Shown here in pieces: positions 1 through 5,451 of a DNA stretch of 11,341 nt. The DNA comes from an uncultured Alphaproteobacteria bacterium (GTDB lineage Bacteria > Pseudomonadota > Alphaproteobacteria > Rs-D84): contig CALCGS010000110.1 of the NCBI GenBank assembly GCA_937901165.1, forward strand, positions 1 through 11,341, read 5' to 3'. The notes below the pieces were generated by a model that saw only the letters and a list, made by a program, of their open reading frames with translations, was not told the DNA's origin and searched no databases. The translations under genes and the position numbers were made by a program. Numbering within the stretch: position 1 is the first letter of the stretch; every line of letters begins with the position of its first letter.

Positions 1-104
1 AAGTGGTTGTGCAAGCCGTATTCTTCAGCAAAGTCTTCAATCGTTCCTTGAACTTTTGATAAGACGTTCTTTTTGTCAAGTTGTCCTAATTCAATGCTAT
101 GCAT
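1..104 (-). CDS. Start of a putative ATPase-type regulator (partial)
   Basis: Thirty-four codons of an open frame start at an ATG at 104 and run off the left edge. The frame begins MHSIELGQLDKKNVLSK and continues with an acidic, helix-like stretch ending EEYGLHNH. From memory this resembles the N-terminus of small Bacteroidetes ATP-binding proteins of the anti-sigma-factor/histidine-kinase ATPase type; too little is present to see any ATP-binding motif. It begins one base after the stop codon of the preceding gene, so the two are likely co-transcribed. Base composition matches that neighbour, not the rest of the window. It belongs to the foreign-looking left segment. The frame is convincing, the functional name tentative. 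Confidence 0.5.
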   Translation of the reverse strand, partial: MHSIELGQLDKKNVLSKVQGTIEDFAEEYGLHNH

Positions 105-105
105 G

Positions 106-759
106 CTATTCGATATTATAAAAATATTGGTTTACTTTTTCTTTGTAATAATAATTCAGATTCGGCGGAACGGTTTTGAGCATTTCCGTCTGCTGCTGTT
201 TTTGTTTGTCCAAAGTCCAGCCTTTTGGCGGATTCGGATTCCTTCTTTCTTTTGCTTCCGTGGATTCGCGTTTCTCTTCCTTGTCTCGTTTCATGTCTGC
301 ACGTTCGCTTTCCAAGAGACGGGTTTCTATTTTTTTCTGGCGGTCCAAGGTCTGTTGCGACAAAGTCTTGTTGACGAGTTCTTTTTCCGTTTGTTCCATT
401 TGTTGGATCATCTGTTGGAGTGATTTGTCGCCAACGCCGTTTTGGGCCTTGAGCTCGTTCTGATAGTCTTGCATCATTTTGCGGATGGCTTCCTGTTGTG
501 CTGCCATGCGGGCGAATTGTTCGCTCATGGAGGGCTGTTGCCCGTTTTGTCCCGTTTTGCCTTGTTGTTTCCCTTGTTCCATCTGCCGTTTCATGGCCTC
601 CAGTTGCCGGTTCAGTTGTTGTTGCAGCTGGCGGGCTGATTTCGCTTTGCTGGACTTGCTTTTGCCGGGGTTGCTGCATTGCGAGGAACTTTTTCCGCTC
701 TTTTTGCATTTGCTGCATTGCTGGCGGTTCGCCTGCTGTTTTTTCTTCATCTCTTTCAT
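106..759 (-). CDS. DUF4175-like Q/K-rich protein, C-terminal part, 5' truncated at a join
   Basis: This 217-codon frame encodes a very polar, Gln/Lys/Glu-rich coiled-coil-like protein with no membrane segment in the visible part. The middle contains MSEQFARMAAQQEAIRKMM, and the end contains LLKTVPPNLNYYYKEKVNQYF before the stop at 106-108. This pattern (low-complexity Q/G-rich tract, 'EQFA.MAA.QEAIR', 'LLESE.A....DEKRES', 'LLKTVPP.L..YYK..V..YF') matches my memory of the C-terminus of large Bacteroidetes proteins annotated DUF4175, which carry membrane helices at the N-terminus. Those helices are missing. The ATG at 759 is not preceded by a ribosome binding site, and the frame stays open a few codons further upstream, as expected for an interior piece of a longer gene. 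G+C is clearly higher than in the alphaproteobacterial part. Function unknown. Confidence 0.6.
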   Translation of the reverse strand: MKEMKKKQQANRQQCSKCKKSGKSSSQCSNPGKSKSSKAKSARQLQQQLNRQLEAMKRQMEQGKQQGKTGQNGQQPSMSEQFARMAAQQEAIRKMMQDYQNELKAQNGVGDKSLQQMIQQMEQTEKELVNKTLSQQTLDRQKKIETRLLESERADMKRDKEEKRESTEAKERRNPNPPKGWTLDKQKQQQTEMLKTVPPNLNYYYKEKVNQYFYNIE

Positions 760-770
760 TAATTTTTTCA
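752..770. other. Composition and gene-content break: probable chimeric join inside rplI
   Basis: Reading leftward on the minus strand, rplI begins properly at 787 with MKVILTEKI, then stops looking like L9 and becomes the interior of an unrelated Q/K-rich gene in another frame. Base composition also switches here, from AT-rich to near half G+C by eye. The exact join cannot be fixed because both sides are A-rich on the coding strand (AAAAAATTAATGAAAGAG), a short stretch that could serve as overlap for a false assembly join. No transposase, tRNA, direct repeat or other insertion hallmark is seen. Confidence 0.7.
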
Positions 771-787
771 GTTAAAATAACTTTCAT
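761..787 (-). pseudogene. rplI: Ribosomal protein L9, first nine codons only
   Basis: The reading frame starts at an ATG at 787 with MKVILTEKI, the usual opening of L9, which binds 23S rRNA in the large subunit. A ribosome binding site (AAGGACAG on the minus strand) lies seven bases upstream, and the gene follows rpsF and rpsR as in the common bacterial rpsF-rpsR-rplI order. After nine codons the L9 pattern (normally K-L-G-x-x-G-D and so on) is lost. The frame stays open for about 220 codons, but in composition and content it is a shifted reading of the neighbouring DUF4175-like gene. The organism almost certainly has an intact L9; the break is best explained by assembly. Confidence 0.75.
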
Positions 788-841
788 TTTATCTGTCCTT
801 TATTTATAAAGTTAGGGTCTAGACCCAAATTAAACTTAAAC

Positions 842-1069
842 CTAGCCAATATTATTACGAACAAATGGCAACAATCCCAAATGACGCGCACGTTTAATAG
901 CAGTTGCTAATTGGCGTTGATCTTTCTGGGAAACCCCACTGATACGTGAAGGAACAATTTTTCCACGTTCTGTAATATAATGTGACAAAGATTTGATATC
1001 TTTATAATCAATAACCTTTCCCTTTAAAGGGTTAGATTTTTTACGATAAATTGCTGCACGAACTGCCAT
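842..1069 (-). CDS. rpsR: 30S ribosomal protein S18
   Basis: This 75-residue protein has the S18 core: K-V-I-D-Y-K-D near residue 20, then LSHYITERGKIVPSRISGVS and QRQLATAIKRARHLGLLPFV to the end. S18 binds 16S rRNA in the platform of the small subunit as a heterodimer with S6. Length is typical of alphaproteobacterial S18. The ATG overlaps the TAA of rpsF by one base (TAATG), and a strong ribosome binding site (AGAGGAGG) lies in the last codons of rpsF, so translation of the two is probably coupled, matching their 1:1 partnership. The gene is intact. Confidence 0.97.
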   Translation of the reverse strand: MAVRAAIYRKKSNPLKGKVIDYKDIKSLSHYITERGKIVPSRISGVSQKDQRQLATAIKRARHLGLLPFVRNNIG

Positions 1070-1407
1070 TATTCAGCCTCCTCTGTATTTTTTTTCATCA
1101 TAATAGAAGGTGTGGTTGCCAATTCTTCAACACGCACATTCAAAAAGCGAATAACATCTTCATCGATACGACTGCGACGTTCCAGTTCTGAAATTTGATT
1201 ACCTGGCAATTCGATATTCAACAAAACATAATGAGCCTTGCGATTTTTACGAATAACATAAGCCAAACTTTTCAATCCCCAGAATTCTGTAGATTTAACA
1301 GCACCGCCCAATTCTTTAATAATTTCCGTAAATTTTGACGCTTTTTCTTTAACTTGCGCCTCTGTCAGGTCTTGACGGAAAACCAAGACGCTTTCATAAT
1401 AAGCCAT
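1069..1407 (-). CDS. rpsF: 30S ribosomal protein S6
   Basis: This 112-residue protein shows the S6 pattern: Y-E-S-V-L-V-F-R near the start, GGAVKSTEFWGLKSLAY around residues 34-50, KNRKAHYVLLNI around 54-65 and a basic/acidic tail. S6 binds S18 and the central domain of 16S rRNA. I chose the ATG at 1407, giving MAYYES as in homologues and placing AAAGGAAA about six bases upstream; the ATG six codons earlier would add residues not typical of S6. It heads the rpsF-rpsR-rplI operon. A candidate promoter lies at 1475-1503, leaving a leader of about 60 bases. Confidence 0.97.
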   Translation of the reverse strand: MAYYESVLVFRQDLTEAQVKEKASKFTEIIKELGGAVKSTEFWGLKSLAYVIRKNRKAHYVLLNIELPGNQISELERRSRIDEDVIRFLNVRVEELATTPSIMMKKNTEEAE

Positions 1408-1442
1408 TTTATTTCCTTTGGTCATATATTGTTATTTGGCCA

Positions 1443-1457
1443 ATGACATACCGTCAT
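1443..1457 (-). promoter_or_regulatory. Small hairpin in the rpsF leader
   Basis: ATGAC and GTCAT arms flank a five-base loop, extendable by two wobble pairs in the transcript, within the predicted rpsF leader. Many bacteria autoregulate this operon through S6:S18 binding to the leader RNA. The hairpin position suits that, but I cannot match the known bulge/CCG consensus in the transcript strand, so a regulatory role is only a guess. Confidence 0.2.
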
Positions 1458-1474
1458 CAGCAGGAACAAGCCAC

Positions 1475-1503
1475 ATTATTAAACATTTTTGCATAAAAAT
1501 CAA
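1475..1503 (-). promoter_or_regulatory. Candidate sigma-70-type promoter of rpsF operon
   Basis: On the minus strand, TTGATT (1498-1503) and AATAAT (1475-1480) are separated by 17 bases. The -35 box directly abuts the T tract of the upstream terminator. In such AT-rich DNA hexamers of this quality occur by chance, so confidence is moderate. Confidence 0.4.
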
Positions 1504-1530
1504 GAAAAAAAGCGCCAACCGGCGCCCTTT
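1502..1530 (-). terminator. Rho-independent terminator of the DUF805 gene
   Basis: A GC-only stem, GCGCC (1512-1516) with GGCGC (1521-1525) around a four-base loop, is followed on the minus strand by a run of seven T. It lies two bases past the DUF805 stop codon and separates that gene from rpsF. Confidence 0.8.
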
Positions 1531-1531
1531 G

Positions 1532-2053
1532 TTATTCTCTATATTTATTTCCAGAAAATTTTGATGGTAAAACCTTTAAAACCAACAAAAACATTCCCCA
1601 TATCAAACTTGCAACACTTAAAACATCTGCAAATCTTTCACGAACAAAAATAGAAGCCACAATCAATACCAAACTTATCCACAATAAATGGGCAGAAAAA
1701 CCTGCATCATGCAATCTTCTGGCACTTATTGCCCACAACGGTATTTCCACTGCAACAACAAACACCACCAAAGCCACCAATAATACCATTGCCAAAACTG
1801 ACCAAAAACCAAAACCTAATACCCCCAATCTCAAATAATACCACAAAACAATACCACTGAATAACAAGAATGCTTCCACCCCATAAACAAACAACATATT
1901 CCACCAATATTCACTGCGTGTTGCGGTACCAGAAAAATAAAAATATTTTTGAAAAAAGCGTTTTACCGCCATACCAAACGACATAATTCCAATTTCTTTT
2001 TTTTCAATAGTTTTACGTTTTTTTGAAATAGTTTTTGTTTTTTTTACAGCCAT
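1532..2053 (-). CDS. DUF805 family inner-membrane protein
   Basis: This 173-residue membrane protein carries the two DUF805 signatures: F-S-G-x-A-T-R-S-E-Y-W-W (about residues 40-51) and A-R-R-L-H-D-A-G-F-S (about 111-120), plus a terminal P-S-K-F-S-G-N-K-Y. Hydrophobic segments at about 53-75, 84-107, 122-138 and 146-162 fit the usual four-helix layout. An unusual Lys-rich N-terminal extension of about 30 residues precedes the domain. The ATG at 2053 was chosen because AAGGAGAT lies about six bases upstream; the frame is open 21 codons further but with no ribosome site. Homologues are widespread; their function is not established. It is transcribed alone, between its own promoter and terminator, divergently from the gene at 2221. 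Confidence 0.88.
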   Translation of the reverse strand: MAVKKTKTISKKRKTIEKKEIGIMSFGMAVKRFFQKYFYFSGTATRSEYWWNMLFVYGVEAFLLFSGIVLWYYLRLGVLGFGFWSVLAMVLLVALVVFVVAVEIPLWAISARRLHDAGFSAHLLWISLVLIVASIFVRERFADVLSVASLIWGMFLLVLKVLPSKFSGNKYRE

Positions 2054-2087
2054 AAAATATCTCCTTTTAATCCTTGCATATACATAT

Positions 2088-2116
2088 ATTTTACACCTTA
2101 TTACAAACAAATACAA
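2088..2116 (-). promoter_or_regulatory. Candidate promoter of the DUF805 gene
   Basis: On the minus strand TTGTAT (2111-2116) and TAAAAT (2088-2093) are 17 bases apart, about 35 bases before the start codon. It sits in the 167-base divergent spacer shared with the proton-channel gene. No other feature is evident in that spacer. Confidence 0.45.
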
Positions 2117-2169
2117 GCAAATATAATTCTACACTTTATACGAAAACAATCTTATATTACAAAAGCCTA

Positions 2170-2199
2170 TTGACATAGTTTCTAAAAATTTACTATCAT
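2170..2199 (+). promoter_or_regulatory. Promoter of the proton-channel/OmpA-like pair
   Basis: A perfect -35 box TTGACA (2170-2175) and a -10-like TATCAT (2194-2199) are 18 bases apart, giving a short leader of about 15 bases to the ATG at 2221, with AGAGAG as ribosome binding site. The same -10 hexamer TATCAT recurs before the cysteine-rich genes B and C. An alternative TACTAT at 2191 would give a spacer of 15. Confidence 0.6.
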
Positions 2200-2220
2200 C
2201 AAAAACAAAGAGAGACAAAA

Positions 2221-2991
2221 ATGACGAAACATTTTCACAGAACACTTAATTATATGGCAATTTTTACAGCTGTAATTGTTGCAGGTGTGATTATTTTTCA
2301 TCATCAATTTATGCAAATTGCGACATCAAACATTTACCTTAACGGCATTATAATTGGCACTGGATTATTTGGGATAATATTATGTTTTGCTGAAATGTTT
2401 AAATTATTACCCGAATACAAATGGCTATACAACTATATTCATGGCATCCAACAAAACACCTTACCGCCACGTTTATTACGCCCAATGGCATCTGTTTTAT
2501 ACACAAACAAAAATAAAATAAACATCCAAACAATGACAAATATTATGGATGCAATAATGCTGCGACTGGAAGATTCTCGCGAATCGATAAAATACATTAC
2601 CAACACATTGATATTTCTTGGATTGCTTGGCACATTTTGGGGATTGATATTAACGGTTGGTGGATTTGCAGAATTAATAAACGGATTATCTTTTGACGAT
2701 GCCGATATTCTTACTGCTTTACAATCTGGATTGGGGCGACCATTATCCGGTATGACAACCGCATTTACCAGTTCACTGCTGGGGTTGGGATTCAGTTTAA
2801 CTGTTGGTTTTCTTGCATTACAAGTACAACTGGCACAAAATACCATTTTTCGCGAAATCGAAGATTATTTATCTGAGCACACAAAAATTTCTGATACAGA
2901 AAGCATAACGCGTATTTTACCCCAGATAAATTTCAACACACGCGAACTGACAAAAACAGTTGCAAATATAGAACAAAATATTTCAAAATAA
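2221..2991 (+). CDS. MotA/TolQ/ExbB-like proton channel subunit
   Basis: This 256-residue protein has four predicted membrane helices: about 11-29, 38-58, 124-148 and 174-200. The third contains LGLLGTFWGL (133-142), the glycine-rich signature of the MotA/TolQ/ExbB family, and GLGRPLSGMTTAFTSSLLGL (170-189) matches the family's conserved fourth-helix region. Such proteins form the ring-shaped proton-conducting stator that powers a partner with a periplasmic peptidoglycan-binding domain. That partner is the next gene, 21 bases downstream, with its own ribosome site. The pair resembles generic alphaproteobacterial 'MotA-like plus peptidoglycan-binding' pairs of poorly known role rather than flagellar MotA, which has a larger cytoplasmic loop. 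No flagellar or Tol genes are nearby. Subfamily uncertain. Confidence 0.85.
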   Translation: MTKHFHRTLNYMAIFTAVIVAGVIIFHHQFMQIATSNIYLNGIIIGTGLFGIILCFAEMFKLLPEYKWLYNYIHGIQQNTLPPRLLRPMASVLYTNKNKINIQTMTNIMDAIMLRLEDSRESIKYITNTLIFLGLLGTFWGLILTVGGFAELINGLSFDDADILTALQSGLGRPLSGMTTAFTSSLLGLGFSLTVGFLALQVQLAQNTIFREIEDYLSEHTKISDTESITRILPQINFNTRELTKTVANIEQNISK

Positions 2992-3012
2992 AAAAACGAG
3001 AGGGAGAAAACA

Positions 3013-4128
3013 ATGTTAAATCTAAGATATAAAAAAGAAACAAATTCATGGCCAGGTTTTGTGGATTTATTTTCTAATCTTGTAATTATTTTAATATTCT
3101 TATTGATTGTATTCGTATTCTTATGGACAACAACCAGTGTATTTAACCGTACAAGTGGTGCAAAAAAAATATCAGAGTTAAATCAAATCAACGCAGAACA
3201 AACTGCACAACTTGAAAAAATGAAAACAACCGAAGAACAAACCGCATCTTCACTGGCCAAGGCCAAAGATACCATCAAAGAAATGGAAATCAGCCGTAAT
3301 AATTTAAGTTTGGCATACGAAGAACAACTATCTAAACTTGAAGAACAAAGTAAAATAATGGAACAACAAATTGCCAGTTTAACGGAACAATTACAACAAA
3401 CACAAAATGCACAATCCCAAATTGCAACAATGGAAAAGGATATGCAACAAACAACCGAAGAATATAATAATCAAATAAATGTTCTTCGTTCCCAATTAAA
3501 CGAACAATCCCAAGTACAAACACAAATATCTATGGAAGAAATACAAAAATTACAATCTGCACTTGATGCTGCCCAGGCAAAAATTGCAGAACGCGAAGCA
3601 CAATACGTAGAAATGTCAACACAATTAAACCGTGCATTGGCTGACAAGGTGGCAGAATTGCAAAATGTTGCAAAATATCAATCTGAATTTTATAAAGCAA
3701 TATCTGAAATTCTTGATAATAATGAATCAATAAAAAAAGACGGTGATAGATTTATATTATCCAGCGATATCTTATTTGCCAGTGGCAAATACGCATTATC
3801 AGAATCTGGAAAAAAACAAATAAAAAAACTAGCGGATATAATAAATGAATTTGAATCAAAAATTCCATCTGATATAAATTGGATTATTCGTGTTGATGGA
3901 CATACCGATAAAAAACGTGTTATTCCAGGCACCAAAGGCTATAAAAACAATACTGAATTATCTTTCTTGCGTGCTGACGCTGTTGTTCGTGAACTTGTAA
4001 AAAACGGTGTATCAAAACGTCGCGTAATTCCAACTGGTTTTGGTTCAACACAGCCTATATCATTTGGCAATGACCAGGAAAGTTTAAAACAAAATCGCAG
4101 AATAGAATTACAATTAACCAACAGATAA
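3013..4128 (+). CDS. MotB/OmpA-like peptidoglycan-binding stator partner
   Basis: This 371-residue protein has a short cytoplasmic N-terminus with the motif WPGFVD (13-18), one membrane helix (about 20-40), a long Gln/Glu/Lys-rich coiled coil (about 52-215) and an OmpA-like domain (about 247-371). The latter includes VDGHTD (294-299), TELSFLRA (314-321) and NRRIEL (361-366), residues that in the family hold diaminopimelate of peptidoglycan. Asp18, at the start of the helix, sits where MotB and related proteins carry the proton-accepting aspartate. The likely role is to be driven by the upstream channel while anchored to the wall; the 160-residue coiled coil suggests it spans much of the periplasm. 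The ribosome site is GAGGGAG. The 3' end runs into the palindromic terminator. Cellular task unknown. Confidence 0.88.
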   Translation: MLNLRYKKETNSWPGFVDLFSNLVIILIFLLIVFVFLWTTTSVFNRTSGAKKISELNQINAEQTAQLEKMKTTEEQTASSLAKAKDTIKEMEISRNNLSLAYEEQLSKLEEQSKIMEQQIASLTEQLQQTQNAQSQIATMEKDMQQTTEEYNNQINVLRSQLNEQSQVQTQISMEEIQKLQSALDAAQAKIAEREAQYVEMSTQLNRALADKVAELQNVAKYQSEFYKAISEILDNNESIKKDGDRFILSSDILFASGKYALSESGKKQIKKLADIINEFESKIPSDINWIIRVDGHTDKKRVIPGTKGYKNNTELSFLRADAVVRELVKNGVSKRRVIPTGFGSTQPISFGNDQESLKQNRRIELQLTNR

Positions 4129-4143
4129 AAATCAATATATGCA

Positions 4144-4177
4144 AAAAATAAATGCGCAAATTTGCGCATTTATTTTT
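4144..4177. terminator. Bidirectional terminator, perfect 34-bp palindrome
   Basis: AAAAATAAATGCGCAAA is followed immediately by its exact reverse complement. The GCGC-centred stem has A runs on its 5' side and T runs on its 3' side on both strands, so it can end transcription from the OmpA-like gene (+) and from the YgiW-type gene (-), which converge here. Confidence 0.85.
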
Positions 4178-4190
4178 ATTGAATTTTATT

Positions 4191-4544
4191 TTACATCTTT
4201 TGTACAACATCGACATCTATGGTATGAACATTTCCATCACTATCAATTTCACCATGAATTTCAACCATATCACTTGTCAATATCATTTCATCACCCCATT
4301 TTTCATCATCTATTTCAAGTGTGATACTTCCAGAGTTATCTTGAAAAACATATCGTTCATTTCCCAAAGAATCAACAATATACCCACGCAACATAACATC
4401 CGTATCATCTGGCATAGTTGATATTTGTTCAACCGTTACCATCATTGGTGTACCAGAATATGTTGATTGATGCATTGAATTTTCTGCAAATGCTACGCCG
4501 GAACAAAACGCCGTCGCCACCGCTAACAAATATACTTTTTTCAT
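4191..4544 (-). CDS. YgiW/YdeI-type periplasmic OB-fold (BOF) protein
   Basis: This 117-residue protein has a clear signal peptide (MKKVYLLAVATAFCSGVAFA, cleavage after residue 20). The mature part fits the bacterial OB-fold family: T-V-E-Q-I near 37, L-R-G-Y-I around 52, Y-V-F-Q-D-N-S-G-S-I-T-L-E-I-D around 65-79 and V-E-I-H-G-E-I-D around 93-100. Family members such as YgiW and YdeI of enterobacteria are small periplasmic stress-tolerance proteins with no known enzymatic activity. The mature part is very acidic. AAAGGA provides the ribosome site about six bases upstream. It lies 72 bases after mscS with a TATAAT in the spacer, so it may have its own promoter. Fold confident, role tentative. 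Confidence 0.82.
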   Translation of the reverse strand: MKKVYLLAVATAFCSGVAFAENSMHQSTYSGTPMMVTVEQISTMPDDTDVMLRGYIVDSLGNERYVFQDNSGSITLEIDDEKWGDEMILTSDMVEIHGEIDSDGNVHTIDVDVVQKM

Positions 4545-4574
4545 TTTTTTTCCTTTTTTTGGTTACCCGACTTA

Positions 4575-4580
4575 ATTATA
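4575..4580 (-). promoter_or_regulatory. Candidate -10 box for the YgiW-type gene
   Basis: A perfect TATAAT on the minus strand lies about 30 bases before the ATG at 4544. The sequence 16-18 bases upstream is a poor -35 match (a GGTT repeat), so an activator or simple read-through from mscS is possible. Confidence 0.4.
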
Positions 4581-4616
4581 CCGCAAGTCAAACCAACCAA
4601 CCATAGGAACAAAAAA

Positions 4617-5441
4617 CTATTTCACAATATGTACATCCATTTGTGGGAAAGGAAAATTAATTTTCTTTTTCGGCAAAACATCATAAATTTTTTCTAAAAC
4701 ATCCGCTTTAACACTATACATATCATCATAAGTTGTCCAAAATCTGACATTCAAAACAACAGAACTATCCGCCAATTCAGATAAAAATACCGTTGGTTCT
4801 GATGGTTTTGATAAAATTCTTGAATCTTGGGACAAAATATCCAATATAACCTTGCGTGCAACATCAACATTATCACCATACGCAATACTTACAGTAAAAT
4901 CAGTTCTTCTGTTGGCACCATGTGATAAATTTGTTATAACACCATTAGACAACGCACCGTTTGGCAAAAATACAACTTGATTATCAAAAGTATGTAATTC
5001 TGTTGTAAAAATCATAATTTTTTTTACAACCCCTGTTTCTCCAGATGCGGTTTGAATACTGTCCCCTACCCTGAATGGTTTAAACAATAAAATAACAACA
5101 CCACCCGCAACATTTTGCAATGTTCCAGAAAGTGCCATACCAATCGCCAAAGATGCAGCCCCCAACACAGCAATAATAGATGTCATTTGAACACCCAATG
5201 TTGCCAATACAACGATTACCACGAACACCCGCAATGCGATATTCAAAAAAGACGCTATAAAAGATTGTAATGACGGTTCAACCTTTTTTTCCTTCATAGC
5301 AAATTGAACCGATTTTGTTATCTTTTTTGCCAACCACATACCAATTACAAAAATAGTAATTGCAGCCAACAATTTGAATCCAAATTCAACGACACCACGT
5401 CCCAAAGATTCAATAACACTTTGCAATTCAACACCTTTCAT
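4617..5441 (-). CDS. mscS: Small-conductance mechanosensitive channel MscS
   Basis: This protein of about 274 residues is close in size to E. coli MscS (286). Helices lie at about 20-42 and 62-85. The pore-lining third helix and following segment read IIAVLGAASLAIGMALSGTL then QNVAGGVVILLFKPFRVGD (about 90-128), with the Gly/Ala packing typical of MscS. The beta domain has F-L-P-N-G-A-L-S-N (159-167), and the C-terminus carries F-P-F-P-Q-M-D-V-H-I. MscS opens under membrane tension to release solutes during osmotic downshock. Two adjacent ATGs occur, at 5444 and 5441; I prefer 5441 because AAGGGG is then about six bases away. The ribosome site overlaps the stop codon of cysteine-rich gene A, ten bases upstream, so the two are probably translationally linked in one operon. 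Confidence 0.94.
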   Translation of the reverse strand: MKGVELQSVIESLGRGVVEFGFKLLAAITIFVIGMWLAKKITKSVQFAMKEKKVEPSLQSFIASFLNIALRVFVVIVVLATLGVQMTSIIAVLGAASLAIGMALSGTLQNVAGGVVILLFKPFRVGDSIQTASGETGVVKKIMIFTTELHTFDNQVVFLPNGALSNGVITNLSHGANRRTDFTVSIAYGDNVDVARKVILDILSQDSRILSKPSEPTVFLSELADSSVVLNVRFWTTYDDMYSVKADVLEKIYDVLPKKKINFPFPQMDVHIVK

Positions 5442-5451
5442 CATTCACCCC

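Noticed and set aside
116..787. A continuous minus-strand frame of 223 codons starting with the L9 start codon
   Set aside because: After the first nine codons it is a shifted reading of the Q/K-rich gene; the sequence is rich in Thr/Arg/Pro with no L9 features. The neighbouring frame carries the conserved protein pattern.
73..809. Several long plus-strand frames rich in Phe, Leu and Cys
   Set aside because: They are the reverse strand of Gln/Lys/Glu-rich coding sequence (CAG/AAG/GAA become Leu/Phe codons) and have no ribosome sites or family resemblance.
2221..4128. Zorya defence system (ZorA/ZorB are MotA/MotB-like)
   Set aside because: No helicase/nuclease partner (ZorC/ZorD/ZorE type) is adjacent; the pair is bounded by its own promoter and terminator, and the channel subunit lacks the long cytoplasmic tail of ZorA.
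4144..4177. The 34-bp perfect palindrome as a recombination or operator site
   Set aside because: Its place between two convergent stop codons, with A/T runs on both flanks, is fully explained by a bidirectional terminator.
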